Counted from the stretch's first letter, positions 31,877-41,200 are shown. The stretch: 64,000 nt of DNA from Varibaculum timonense_A (GCF_027694345.1 NZ_JAQEVU010000003.1:1-64000), one strand, 5' to 3'. Numbers and translations: made by a program. Notes: a model not told the origin generated them from the sequence alone.

Positions 31877-32305
31877 ATGAGCGAAAACAACTTGGCAGAT
31901 CCCATAACCACCGCCGTTATCGGCGCCATCAGGGATGATGACCTGCCAGGTAACAGTTCTCTGTCGGAAGATGCCCGTAAAACCATTGCGGAGCTTCCTG
32001 AGGGGTCGTCCCTGCTGGTAGTAGTACGCGGGCCGAACCTAGGTGCGCGTTTCCTGCTTAACTCCGAGAAAATCTCGGTAGGACGCAAACCCAAGTGCGA
32101 TATTTTCCTAGATGACGTGACCGTTTCGCGGAAACACGCCAACTTTGTGCGCGAAGGTAACGGTTATGCGGTACGGGATGCTGGTTCTTTGAACGGTACC
32201 TACGTAAACCGGGAGCGGGTTGAATCTGCGCAGCTAAAGACTGGCGATAGTGTACAGATAGGCAAGTACCGGATGGTTTACTATGCTTCACGGAGGGACT
32301 CCTAA
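31877..32305 (+). CDS. garA: GarA-like FHA-domain protein
   Basis: This 142-residue protein has a flexible N-terminus with a DPITTAVIG segment carrying paired Thr, a candidate phosphorylation site as in mycobacterial GarA. A forkhead-associated domain follows (ISVGRKPKCDIFLDDVTVSRKHANF, DAGSLNGTYVN, GDSVQIGKYRMVYY). GarA proteins switch 2-oxoglutarate metabolism in response to Ser/Thr kinases. The next genes, ftsR and a second MerR, match the conserved actinobacterial order. CAGGAGAA precedes the ATG. Confidence 0.88.
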   Translation: MSENNLADPITTAVIGAIRDDDLPGNSSLSEDARKTIAELPEGSSLLVVVRGPNLGARFLLNSEKISVGRKPKCDIFLDDVTVSRKHANFVREGNGYAVRDAGSLNGTYVNRERVESAQLKTGDSVQIGKYRMVYYASRRDS

Positions 32306-32307
32306 AG

Positions 32308-33075
32308 TTGCAGTCCGCAGCGTCCCAGCGTCGCTTAGAGTCAGAGCCTACCGCCGGCACTTGGCCGGTCGGCGTATCCAATAAACCGGTATTTTCTATC
32401 GGTAAAGTGGTTGAGCAGGTAAAGGGTGAGTTTCCAACCGTTTCGGTATCGAAACTGCGGTTTTTAGAAGATCAGGGAATAGTGTCCCCAGCCCGAACCG
32501 CCAGCGGTTACCGAAAGTATTCTGCTGCCGATATCGAGAGAGTTCGTTACTGTCTGTCTCGTCAGCGTGATTCTTTCTTGCCGCTGCGTCTGATTCGGGA
32601 ACAGCTTGCCCAACTGGATGCCGGGCGAACCTTAAATGAGGTGGAACCAGAACAAAAGGTTGCACGCCTGATTGCTTCCGAGGGTAAATTTGTTGCTGCT
32701 ACCAGCACGGATGGAACTCTTTCCACCCGAGAACTTCTAGATTTGACCGGGATTTCTACTGCTGAGCTTGATAGTTTCGTACAGGCTGGTTTAGTAGCCC
32801 CCAATCTTTCGGGGCGTTTTTCTGCTCGCAGCCACCAGATTGTCAAACTTGCGAGTCTTTTAGTTGATGAGGGGATTCCTCCGCGCCAGTTGCGATTTTT
32901 GAAAACCACGGCTCTGCGTTTGCTTGATTTAGTAGAGAGGGCGTCCAGCCCGGTTGGCTATCGCGGGGGGACAGTGGCTAAGGCGCGACATTTAGCACAG
33001 ACCCAAGAACTTTCTGAAGTGGCAGCTCAGCTATTTTTGCAGATGGTACGCCTTTCGGCAGAAAAACTGAACTAA
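32308..33075 (+). CDS. ftsR: MerR-type regulator FtsR
   Basis: This 255-residue protein has an N-terminal MerR winged helix-turn-helix at about residues 28-95 (FSIGKVVEQVKGEFPTVSVSKLRFLEDQGIVSPAR, RKYSAADIERVRYC). The C-terminal half is the one seen in the FtsR/Rv1828 family, which activates ftsZ and other cell-division genes in corynebacteria. The start is probably TTG at 32308, two bases after the FHA stop, with GGAGGG upstream; no ATG is available near the start. Confidence 0.85.
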   Translation: MQSAASQRRLESEPTAGTWPVGVSNKPVFSIGKVVEQVKGEFPTVSVSKLRFLEDQGIVSPARTASGYRKYSAADIERVRYCLSRQRDSFLPLRLIREQLAQLDAGRTLNEVEPEQKVARLIASEGKFVAATSTDGTLSTRELLDLTGISTAELDSFVQAGLVAPNLSGRFSARSHQIVKLASLLVDEGIPPRQLRFLKTTALRLLDLVERASSPVGYRGGTVAKARHLAQTQELSEVAAQLFLQMVRLSAEKLN

Positions 33076-33077
33076 AC

Positions 33078-33094
33078 CTCAAGTAAAGCTTGAG
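33078..33094. promoter_or_regulatory. Dyad after ftsR
   Basis: CTCAAG and CTTGAG flank TAAAG, directly behind the ftsR stop and before the MerR promoter. It may be an operator for one of the two MerR proteins, or a weak RNA hairpin. Confidence 0.35.
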
Positions 33095-33112
33095 ACTTTC
33101 CGAAAAAGGTTC

Positions 33113-33141
33113 TTGACCGGTCAGGGGAAAGAAAATACCGT
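33113..33141 (+). promoter_or_regulatory. Promoter of the second MerR gene
   Basis: TTGACC (33113-33118) and TACCGT (33136-33141) are 17 bases apart. The -35 overlaps a perfect TGACCGGTCA palindrome (33114-33123), which could bind a regulator. Confidence 0.45.
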
Positions 33142-33179
33142 TAGTTACAGTAGTTAATCAATCGTCAGGGAGTTCCCCC

Positions 33180-33731
33180 ATGGATAGGCATCCGCGCCCG
33201 CAGCGTTCACAAGGAATGCTATTTGGAGATACCTTAGCAGATCTCGATACCGAAACCGGTTACCGCGGGCCAATTGCCTGTAAAGCAGCGGGTATCACCT
33301 ACCGGCAGCTTGACTACTGGGCACGGACAGGCTTGGTTGAACCCACAGTTCGCTCAGCAAAAGGCTCGGGTTCCCATCGCCTCTATTCTTTCCGCGATAT
33401 TTTGGTGCTGAAAATCGTCAAACGGCTACTAGATACCGGGGTATCTTTGCAGCAAATCCGGATAGCGGTCGAAGCGCTTTCTAAACGAGGAGTGGAATCC
33501 CTCTCGGCAATTACCCTAATGTCTGATGGAGCTTCCGTTTACGAATGCACCTCCACTGACGAGGTAATTGACCTGGTACAAGGGGGGCAAGGGGTATTTG
33601 GAATCGCCGTAGGTCGTGTCTGGCGGGAAATCGAGGGAACCTTAGCAGCCTTGCCGGTAGAATCCATCAAGGATGAACTGATAGTTCCTGATGAACTCGC
33701 TGCTGCGCGGGCGCGGCGAAACGCCGGATAG
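33180..33731 (+). CDS. MerR-family regulator (Rv1830-like)
   Basis: This 183-residue protein has a MerR helix-turn-helix at about residues 32-105 (GITYRQLDYWARTGLVEPTVRSAKGSGSHRLYSFRDILVLKIVKRLL). It lacks Cys ligands for metal sensing. In mycobacteria its homologue follows ftsR with one DUF151 gene between them; that gene is absent here. GGGAG lies before the ATG. Targets are unknown. Confidence 0.8.
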   Translation: MDRHPRPQRSQGMLFGDTLADLDTETGYRGPIACKAAGITYRQLDYWARTGLVEPTVRSAKGSGSHRLYSFRDILVLKIVKRLLDTGVSLQQIRIAVEALSKRGVESLSAITLMSDGASVYECTSTDEVIDLVQGGQGVFGIAVGRVWREIEGTLAALPVESIKDELIVPDELAAARARRNAG

Positions 33732-33887
33732 TAAATCTACTACTCCTAGGAGCCATCTAAAGCTAATAAAGTATATGGATTTATTAGCTAAGGGGTTAGG
33801 CAAGTATATTTAAGGAAGTTTCGCTGTCTTAGGCGCTATTAGATATTTGCAGCTAGACCAGCATCCTAGATAAAGGAGTAGTACGCT

Positions 33888-35438
33888 ATGCCGATTTTTA
33901 CCTCTAAAGAGTCTCTAAGTACCTTTGAACAGGTAAATGAAACTATCTCTGCCGTTTTGGACACCATCTACGCAAACTCACTGGTATGGCTACTGATGGT
34001 CACCTTGCTGGGAGTGGGAATCTGGCTCACTATTTGCACTAGGGGTATGCAGCTGAGCATGTTTTCTCAGATGCTGAAAGTTGTTACTCGCTCTCGATCC
34101 GGTAGCGAGGGCGGGGTTTCCTCTTTCCAAGCGTTTGCGATTGGGCTAGCTGACCGGGTAGGTACCGGTTCTATTACCGGGGTAGCTCTCGCGGTGGTGG
34201 CGGGCGGTCCTGGCTCTGTTTTCTGGATGTGGGTGGTCGCGCTAGTCGGAATGGCTACTGCCTTTATAGAGGCTACTTTGGCGCAGATGTTTAAGGTACG
34301 CAATGGTGACGGCACTTTTAGGGGAGGACCGGCATTCTATATTCAGCGTGGTCTCGGCTCTCGTGCCTGGGGGATTGTATTCGCGGTACTGCTTATTTTT
34401 GCTTATGGTTTCAGTTTCGAAATGATTCAAGCGAATTCTATTTCTCAGCTTGCCAGCTCTGATTATCTAGGTTTTCCGGTGTGGGCAACTGCGTTAATTC
34501 TGGTGCTTTTAACTTTGCCCCTAGTGGTCGGTGGGGTACGGAAAATCGCTAGACTATCCGAATATCTCGCTCCTGCTATGGCGCTGCTATATGTAGGTAT
34601 GGGGATTTTAGTTATTATCCTGAACTACGAGCGGATTCCCTTTGTCTTCCGAGAGATTTTCTTAGGAGCCTTTGGGCAAAGCAATACTTATCTTCCCCCG
34701 GCAGTAGCCGGAGCTGGGGGAGCGTTTATTGCCGCGATTACCACCGGAACTAAGCGGGGGTTATTCACTAATGAAGCCGGCATGGGTTCAGCTCCTAACG
34801 CCGCCGCGATTGCTACGGTGCGCCACCCCGCCACCCAAGGCATGATTCAAGCGCTGGGGGTATTCGTAGACACGATGTTGGTATGTACCTCTACTGCGTT
34901 CATTATTTTAATGTCGGCACCGTTTTGGGATAAACAAAGCCAGGATGATGGGGCAGTGCTGACGATGGAATCGATTATTACTTCTCTAGGCTCTAATAAC
35001 ACCACCCAAAACGTGGTGTTTGTGTTTGTAATGTTGATGATGGTTTGCTTTGGCTATTCCACCATTTTAGGTAACTATACCTACGCGGAAACCAACTATA
35101 AATTCATTGTTGGTGTGGAGCGTTCAGCTTTACCATTGAAACTGTTGGTGATTGCCTCTACCGCAATCGGAGCAGTCTTGCCCTTGAAATCGGTGTGGTC
35201 TATTGCCGATTGGGCGACTGCGCTAATGGCGGTGGTAAATCTGGTAGCCCTGCTATTCCTAGGTAAATGGGCAGTAGGAGCTTTGCGGGATTACCGTGCC
35301 CAAATGAAGAATCCAGATATTCCCGATCCGATATTTTGCTCAAAAGACAATACTTATCTGCCGGGGGAGCTTCCCACTGAGGTGTGGACCACTCCTGGCG
35401 GTTATGATGCGAAATGGGATAAATCGCCAAAATCTTAG
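33888..35438 (+). CDS. AGCS-family sodium:alanine/glycine symporter
   Basis: This 516-residue membrane protein of the alanine/glycine:cation symporter family has about ten hydrophobic segments. Family motifs are LLGVGIWLTICTRGMQL near the N-terminus, the GTGSITGVALAVVAGGPGSVFWMWVVA region, GGPAFYIQRGLG, and TGTKRGLFTNEAGMGSAPNAAA. It imports small neutral amino acids with sodium. AAGGAG precedes the ATG. It is a single gene ending at a shared strong terminator. Confidence 0.93.
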   Translation: MPIFTSKESLSTFEQVNETISAVLDTIYANSLVWLLMVTLLGVGIWLTICTRGMQLSMFSQMLKVVTRSRSGSEGGVSSFQAFAIGLADRVGTGSITGVALAVVAGGPGSVFWMWVVALVGMATAFIEATLAQMFKVRNGDGTFRGGPAFYIQRGLGSRAWGIVFAVLLIFAYGFSFEMIQANSISQLASSDYLGFPVWATALILVLLTLPLVVGGVRKIARLSEYLAPAMALLYVGMGILVIILNYERIPFVFREIFLGAFGQSNTYLPPAVAGAGGAFIAAITTGTKRGLFTNEAGMGSAPNAAAIATVRHPATQGMIQALGVFVDTMLVCTSTAFIILMSAPFWDKQSQDDGAVLTMESIITSLGSNNTTQNVVFVFVMLMMVCFGYSTILGNYTYAETNYKFIVGVERSALPLKLLVIASTAIGAVLPLKSVWSIADWATALMAVVNLVALLFLGKWAVGALRDYRAQMKNPDIPDPIFCSKDNTYLPGELPTEVWTTPGGYDAKWDKSPKS

Positions 35439-35538
35439 TGTTTAGCTAGCTCACCGCCCTCGAATAGGGAAATAAAAAGGCAAGCAAAAAGAACAGTATT
35501 TACGCGATACGAAACCAAAACTTCCGGTAAATGTAAAT

Positions 35539-35581
35539 GTTAAATCCTGGGGAAGCACTAGGCGCTTCCCCAGGATTTAAC
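35539..35581. terminator. Strong bidirectional terminator
   Basis: A perfect 18-base stem (35539-35556 with 35564-35581) surrounds a 7-base loop, between the convergent AGCS symporter and nucleobase permease genes. Confidence 0.85.
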
Positions 35582-35586
35582 ACCGG

Positions 35587-37581
35587 TTAATCAAGTTGCT
35601 CGAACTTACGGCTCCAGGCCGATCGAATCGGGTTCGCATCCGCCATCATAATCTCGAAACGATCATTGGCGATTTCCACCACCTGCCCTAAAGCAACCAC
35701 CCGCTCTAAGCGCGGAGAGTTCTCTAGGCGGCGCAGCCCGTCCTTAATAATTTCCTCTACCGAGCCCATCCGAGAAAGTAACGCCACCAAAGGTAGATTG
35801 AATTTCTCGTGGTAGGAAGTCTCTAAAGTTTGCAACTGGCTGCGCTGGTGCTCAGAGAGCTCTCCCAGCGCTAGCGAGCCTACATCTTGAGAAATCTTCT
35901 TGGCATCATGATCGCTGACCGTAAGCATCATGGTGACATCGGGATAAGCTGAAATTAGCTGGTTTTGTAGCTCTTTGTCGGCTAGCAGCACCGCGTCTTG
36001 CAAGGCTTCTTTGAGCTCGCCCGTATCCCTAAAAGGACGCATTTGTGCTGCTGAAAGCAGCGGCCAGGTAACCCCATTAAACAGACCCGAGAAGGTCTTA
36101 ACAAAATCTTGGTCGCTCATGGCATTAACTTCCTGTAGCGAACGCCGTTTACCACTAGCCCCCAGCGCCACGTCCTCGCCCTTAGATTGTGGCCCAACAT
36201 GGAAGAATAACAAGTTCAATACAATCGCGGTGATTGAACCAACGGTTACTCCCGAGGCAAAGAAAATCTGCGCCCAAGCCGGGAAAGCCCCGGCAATCGC
36301 CGGTTTGAAAGACACCAACATGGCAAGACCGATAGAGGTAGTCAAAATAATGGCGTTGCGGGTATCGGATAGGTCTACCCTTGACAGGGTTTGAATTCCG
36401 ACCAAAGCCAGGTTGGCAAATAGTGCCAAGGAAGCTCCACCCAGCACCGGAGAGGGGATAGAGGCAACGATTGCTCCCGCCTTCGGGATAATCCCTAGTA
36501 CAATCATGATTACCCCGGCACATGCTACTACCCAGCGGGAATGAACCTTAGTTAAACGCACTAAACCAATGTTTTGAGCGAAACAGGTGTAGGGGAAGGA
36601 ATTAAGAATTCCTCCCAAAGTGGTTGAAAGCCCATCGGCGCGCAGAGCAGCCGAAATCTCTTTTTTACCGATGCGTTTACCGACAATCTCCCCGGTAGCA
36701 AACACGTCCCCGGTGGTTTCCACCATGGTGAGCAGCATTACCACAATCATGGAGATACAGGCGGTTAAAGAAAACTTTGGCCAACCAAAATAGAATGGGG
36801 TAGTAACTGCTACCCAGGAAGAGTTCGAGACTTCGCTAAAAGAGGCATCTCCTAAGGCTACCGCCACCCCGGTACCGATTATCAGACCGGCAAGTACGGC
36901 CAGCGTCCCCATAAAACCTTTGAAGAAACGCTGAATTAGGACGATTATCGCTAAAGTACCTAAAGCGTAAGCCAGGTTGCGTAAGGAAACCGGCAGGGGA
37001 GGAACCTGTTCGTCGGCGTGTCCGATAACGTCAGCTGCTGATACTCCCAACAAGGTGGTACCCATAGTGGTAAGCACAATCCCGATTACTAAAGGTGGGA
37101 AAAATCTAATCAGCCTAGCGAAAATGGGGGCGGCGAAGAAAGTAAATAGACCAGCAACGATTACTGCGCCATAGATGGTTGGCAGCACCGCCACGCCGCC
37201 GCCTTGATTTACTGCCAGACCAATGGCAATCATAGGGGAGATTGCCATCGTAGTTACCCCTTGAATGATTGGCAGGCGCACACCAATTTTCCAAAAGCCG
37301 ATTGACTGAATCAAGGTCGCGATGCCGCAAGTAAATAAATCAGCGTTAATCAGATGCACAGTAGTGGTGGGGTCTAATTTTAATCCGCCCGCAACCACCA
37401 AGGGAACTACCACCGCACCGGCGTAAAAAGCGAGTACATGCTGCACTGATAACAGCGCGGTTCGCGGCGGAGAAGGTATCTGGTTTACTGGGTGTTTTGC
37501 GCTAGTTCTTTGCTTATTTTTTAAGGTGGAATCTGCTTGGGAAGCATTAAGAGGTGGGTTGTGTGGATTGCCAGCTGCCAT
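35587..37581 (-). CDS. Nucleobase:cation symporter-2 fused to an OHCU decarboxylase-like domain
   Basis: Residues about 40-480 are a xanthine/urate/uracil permease of the NCS2 family (VQHVLAFYAGAVVVPLVVAGGL, QGVTTMAISPMIAIG, TTLGGILNSFPYTCFAQNIGLV). Residues about 495-655 resemble 2-oxo-4-hydroxy-4-carboxy-5-ureidoimidazoline decarboxylase, the last urate-to-allantoin enzyme: DFVKTFSGLFNGVTWPLL, AAQMRPF, and SYHEKFNLPLV. The catalytic His of the family's HPDL motif is Tyr546 here (AYPDV), and the usual Glu and Arg also seem replaced, so the domain may be inactive or regulatory. The start has AAAGGAG upstream. No other urate genes are nearby. Confidence 0.88.
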   Translation of the reverse strand: MAAGNPHNPPLNASQADSTLKNKQRTSAKHPVNQIPSPPRTALLSVQHVLAFYAGAVVVPLVVAGGLKLDPTTTVHLINADLFTCGIATLIQSIGFWKIGVRLPIIQGVTTMAISPMIAIGLAVNQGGGVAVLPTIYGAVIVAGLFTFFAAPIFARLIRFFPPLVIGIVLTTMGTTLLGVSAADVIGHADEQVPPLPVSLRNLAYALGTLAIIVLIQRFFKGFMGTLAVLAGLIIGTGVAVALGDASFSEVSNSSWVAVTTPFYFGWPKFSLTACISMIVVMLLTMVETTGDVFATGEIVGKRIGKKEISAALRADGLSTTLGGILNSFPYTCFAQNIGLVRLTKVHSRWVVACAGVIMIVLGIIPKAGAIVASIPSPVLGGASLALFANLALVGIQTLSRVDLSDTRNAIILTTSIGLAMLVSFKPAIAGAFPAWAQIFFASGVTVGSITAIVLNLLFFHVGPQSKGEDVALGASGKRRSLQEVNAMSDQDFVKTFSGLFNGVTWPLLSAAQMRPFRDTGELKEALQDAVLLADKELQNQLISAYPDVTMMLTVSDHDAKKISQDVGSLALGELSEHQRSQLQTLETSYHEKFNLPLVALLSRMGSVEEIIKDGLRRLENSPRLERVVALGQVVEIANDRFEIMMADANPIRSAWSRKFEQLD

Positions 37582-37943
37582 GGCAGTTTTTCTCCTTTAA
37601 TACCGAGAAATGTTTCTGTTGTTATTCAAACTCTTAAGGGGTGGAAACTGCAAACTACGTAGTTATTTAGCATCACTATTTTGGGTTTTTACTGCTGGCG
37701 AGGGCGTAGAGGAGTGGCGCTTGGGTGGCGGGAAAAAGGGTAAGGCTGCCTTTATCGCTTTACTTGACATAATGTACATTATCGGATTGAGGTTTAGGGG
37801 GTGAGAACAAATGCGTCACCAATTTTACTTATCTGCACTTTTGCTACTGAAGGCTATTTAGAAGTATTTTCGTTTTACAAACTGTTACCATCAAAGACGG
37901 AGAAAAATCCACGCGCAATAATGTCGGAAGGGACAGACAACGA
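37582..37943. other. Divergent intergenic region with a perfect palindrome
   Basis: No gene is seen between the permease and transketolase. It holds TTGACA at 37764-37769 overlapping the start of a palindrome, but no good -10 at the right distance on the plus strand. GGAAGGGA lies before the transketolase ATG. Confidence 0.5.
37769..37782. promoter_or_regulatory. 14-base palindrome, probable operator
   Basis: ATAATGTACATTAT is a perfect 14-base palindrome overlapping a TTGACA. The A/T-rich form resembles GntR or MarR/TetR operators. It could control the permease, whose start is 187 bases away, or transketolase. Confidence 0.5.
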
Positions 37944-40043
37944 ATGGCACTTCAGTGGAACAACCTGGATCAAAAAGCAGTCGATATGGCGAAAATATTG
38001 GCTGGTGACGCTGTAGAAAAAGCCGGTAGCGGACATCCGGGAACTCCGATTTCTTTAGCTGCTGCCGCCTATTTGCTCTATCAGCGCCATCTTCGTTTTG
38101 ACCCGCAAGATTCACATTGGTTAGGGCGAGATCGCTTTGTGCTTTCCGCTGGTCACGCCTCACTTTTGCAATATATTCAGCTCTATTTGGCTGGTCAAAG
38201 CATGGAGCTAGAAGATTTGAAAAATTTCCGCACTTTCGGTTCCTACACCCCAGGTCACCCCGAGTATGGGCACACCAAAGGGGTGGAAATCACTACCGGA
38301 CCACTAGGTTCTGGTTTTGCCGCAGGTGTCGGATTCGCTATGGCTTCAAGGCGTGCCCACGGAATGCTAGATTCGAAAACGCCTCTTGGCGAGAGTCCTT
38401 TTGACTATAATGTCTATGTTATTGCTGGTGATGGCTGTCTCCAGGAGGGTATTTCCGGGGAAGCCTCTTCCCTAGCTGGCGTACAGGATTTGGGTAACCT
38501 CATCGTCATCTGGGATGACAACCATATCTCCATTGAAGATGACACTAATGTTTCTTTCCAAGAGGACGTGCTAAAACGCTATGAGGCTTACGGGTGGCAC
38601 ACTCAGCGGGTCGATTGGTTAAACGCAGATGGCAGTTACCAAGAAGATGTTAATGCCCTAGATGAAGCGATTTGTGCGGCTAAAGCCGAGAAAACCAAGC
38701 CCTCTATTATTGCTTTACGAACCATAATCGGCTGGCCCTCCCCCTCTAAACAAAATACTGGAGTAATTCACGGAGCAAAGCTGGGGGCAGAAGAACTCAA
38801 GGGATTAAAAGAAGCCTTGGGCGCTGACCCCGAAAAGATGTTTGTCGTTGATGAGCAAGTCTTAAAACATACCCGCGAAAATGCTGCCTCACGCGCGAAA
38901 AACGCCCATCTAGATTGGGATAAACGCTTTGCAGAATGGAAACAAGCAAACCCGGATAAAAATCAGCTTTTAGAACGTATTTTAGCTGGAAAACTACCTG
39001 ATGAAATTGAGGCAGTTCTCCCCCAATTCCCTGCCGGACAAGCTCTGGCCACGCGGGCGGCTTCCGGAAAAACTATCTCCGCCATCGGTTCTGTTATGCC
39101 CGAATATTGGGGCGGTTCAGCTGATTTAGCGGAATCAAATAACACGGTTATTGCCGGCTCAACCAGCTTTATCCCAGAATCTGCGCAAACTGGGAAATGG
39201 AAGGGTAATCCCTATGGTCGGATACTGCATTTTGGGGTGCGCGAACACGCGATGTCTGCGGTAATGAACGGGATAGCCGTTGATGGTTTAACCAGGGTTT
39301 TTGGAGGTACGTTCTTTGTATTCAGCGATTATATGCGCGGAGCGGTACGCCTTTCAGCCCTAATGAACATTCCGGTAACCTATGTGTGGAGTCATGACTC
39401 TATCGGGGTTGGCGAGGATGGGCCAACTCATCAACCAGTTGAACACTTAGCGTCCTATCGGGCTATTCCTAATCTGGCGATTGTTAGACCGATGGATGCT
39501 AACGAGACCGCAGCCGCGTGGCTTGCGATTTTGCGGCAAAGAGGACCGGTAGGGTTAATCCTTACCCGCCAGGTTGTTCCCACCTATGAACGCGAAGATA
39601 TGGAGGGTGCGGGAAGCGATGCCTTGGCTAGCGCTGAAAACGTGGCAAAGGGGGCATATATTCTAGCTGATACCGATGGGCAGCCTGATGTTATCCTGAT
39701 GGCTTCTGGTTCTGAAGTTCAACACGCTCTTACAGCCCGTAAAGAACTAGCTAAAGAAGATATAGCAGCTCGCGTAGTATCCGTTCCCTGTATGGAATGG
39801 TTTAAATCTCAGGATGCTTCCTATCGGGAACAGGTGTTACCGTCGGCAGTTAAAGCTCGAGTTTCGATTGAGGCAGGGATAGTAGATTCCTGGCGGAACT
39901 GGGTTGGCGATAATGGCGAAAGTATCGGGATAGACGGTTTTGGTCTGCCGGGCGCACCTGGTGAACTGTTTGAGCATTACGGTTTAGACAGTTCACAGGT
40001 GGTTGCGGCGGCTAAACGTTCCCTGGCGCGGGTACGGTCCTAA
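37944..40043 (+). CDS. tkt: Transketolase
   Basis: This 699-residue thiamine-diphosphate enzyme exchanges two-carbon units in the pentose phosphate pathway. N-terminal motifs include AGSGHPGTPISLAAAAYLLY, the ThDP/Mg site GDGCLQEG through WDDNHISI, and the C-terminal pyrimidine-domain motif FGVREHAMSAVMNG, with HDSIGVGEDGPTHQPVEHLA. It stands alone, without the usual tal or zwf neighbours. Confidence 0.97.
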   Translation: MALQWNNLDQKAVDMAKILAGDAVEKAGSGHPGTPISLAAAAYLLYQRHLRFDPQDSHWLGRDRFVLSAGHASLLQYIQLYLAGQSMELEDLKNFRTFGSYTPGHPEYGHTKGVEITTGPLGSGFAAGVGFAMASRRAHGMLDSKTPLGESPFDYNVYVIAGDGCLQEGISGEASSLAGVQDLGNLIVIWDDNHISIEDDTNVSFQEDVLKRYEAYGWHTQRVDWLNADGSYQEDVNALDEAICAAKAEKTKPSIIALRTIIGWPSPSKQNTGVIHGAKLGAEELKGLKEALGADPEKMFVVDEQVLKHTRENAASRAKNAHLDWDKRFAEWKQANPDKNQLLERILAGKLPDEIEAVLPQFPAGQALATRAASGKTISAIGSVMPEYWGGSADLAESNNTVIAGSTSFIPESAQTGKWKGNPYGRILHFGVREHAMSAVMNGIAVDGLTRVFGGTFFVFSDYMRGAVRLSALMNIPVTYVWSHDSIGVGEDGPTHQPVEHLASYRAIPNLAIVRPMDANETAAAWLAILRQRGPVGLILTRQVVPTYEREDMEGAGSDALASAENVAKGAYILADTDGQPDVILMASGSEVQHALTARKELAKEDIAARVVSVPCMEWFKSQDASYREQVLPSAVKARVSIEAGIVDSWRNWVGDNGESIGIDGFGLPGAPGELFEHYGLDSSQVVAAAKRSLARVRS

Positions 40044-40183
40044 ACATTTCCGAAAGAAGCTTTTGTAGACAAGCAGAACCTTAAAATATCCACCGATTTT
40101 TCGATGCCTCTATCTTCGGTTTCCTGTCTCGCTATGGGAAACAAATGGTTGCAACGAAGATGGTGACTAATTAAGTCTGTTTT

Positions 40184-40606
40184 TCAGCTATGCGAACACG
40201 CGCAATCTGAAACATAATTCTTGAGATTTCTTCTAGTATTCAAAAGGAAATGAACAGGGGTACCCAATGACCAAATTGTGCAGGTAGTCAGAGTGAAGAA
40301 AGCTAAATCGCCGTTAAAAGGTATTCCTAAAAGCAAATCTTTAGTTAAATCGGCGATGGCAATACCGGTGAAAATTTCAATAAATATAATGGAAATGAAT
40401 TTGATAATAAAACCTGCAAAAGTTTCTCTAATTAAAGCAAAACATAAATAATAAATAGCGCCCCAAAATATTGTTATTAAAAACCAAAATATAGTGTTTG
40501 TATGCATTCCTATTAAATCGGGAAGATGGTAACGTAATCCGAAAAATACTCCCAGTATTACAATAATTCCAGAAACGAGCCAACCGATATTTATTTTTGC
40601 GTTCAT
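40184..40606 (-). CDS. Small membrane protein, unknown
   Basis: This 140-residue protein has four hydrophobic segments (INIGWLVSGIIVILGVFFGL, TIFWFLITIFWGAIYYL, FIIKFISIIFIEIFTGIAIA, and FFTLTTCTIWSLGTPVHFLL). The family is not recognised. It is distinctly A/T-rich compared with flanking tkt and rbpA, suggesting recent acquisition. It is transcribed alone on the minus strand. Confidence 0.6.
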   Translation of the reverse strand: MNAKINIGWLVSGIIVILGVFFGLRYHLPDLIGMHTNTIFWFLITIFWGAIYYLCFALIRETFAGFIIKFISIIFIEIFTGIAIADLTKDLLLGIPFNGDLAFFTLTTCTIWSLGTPVHFLLNTRRNLKNYVSDCACSHS

Positions 40607-40837
40607 GAGTACATCCTTGCTACATTCCTTATAGGATGTCTGCTATTTAGATATGGGAAACAGGTGACACGATAATTCTAGCAATAGCAAGTTAGCTGGT
40701 CTAGCATTTTAAGAAATATGTAGCTAAGATATTTTCTTTTCCGGCGTAACGGTGTCGAACTCTATTAGCTCTCCTGTTAGAATAGGGCAGGTATATCGGC
40801 TAGCACTTTGGCTGAGCAGCAAGGAGAATTATTTACT

Positions 40838-41200
40838 ATGGCAGAGCGGGCACTACGCGGCACAAGTATCGGTTCAAAAAGCCTAGAGACAGAGGACGGC
40901 GTAGTATTCGCCCAAAGACGCGAAAGCCTCTATATATGCCCTAAGGGACACCGCTACCACATGACTTTTGCTGCCGAGGTAGCAGCTCCTGCCCAGTGGG
41001 AATGCAAATGCGGAGAAATGGGTGAGCTTCAATATGAAGAACCCGCCGAAGAAGAAGATTCTAAACCGCTGCGTCCCCAACGTACCCACTGGGATATGCT
41101 CATGGAGCGTCGCAGTGAAGAAGAGCTAGAAATACTATTAAAAGAACAACTCGAAGTACTTCATTCCGGAGCACTAATGGACGGGGTACATTACCGCTAG
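40838..41200 (+). CDS. rbpA: RNA polymerase-binding protein RbpA
   Basis: RbpA binds the housekeeping sigma factor and stabilises the open promoter complex in actinobacteria. The protein of about 120 residues begins MAERALRGTSIGSKSLE. Its central zinc-associated region is CPKGHRYHMTFAAEVAAPAQWECKCG in consecutive parts, and the C-terminal sigma-interacting helix follows (RTHWDMLMERRSEEELEILL). AAGGAG lies 11 bases before the ATG at 40838, which I prefer over a TTG/CTG-type upstream start. A TAGAAT at 40778-40783 may be its -10. Confidence 0.95.
   Translation: MAERALRGTSIGSKSLETEDGVVFAQRRESLYICPKGHRYHMTFAAEVAAPAQWECKCGEMGELQYEEPAEEEDSKPLRPQRTHWDMLMERRSEEELEILLKEQLEVLHSGALMDGVHYR

Noticed and set aside
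33761..33789. AGCTAATAAA/TTTATTAGCT stem after the second MerR gene as a terminator
   Set aside because: The stem is A/T-only apart from its end and no T-run follows, so it is too weak to call.
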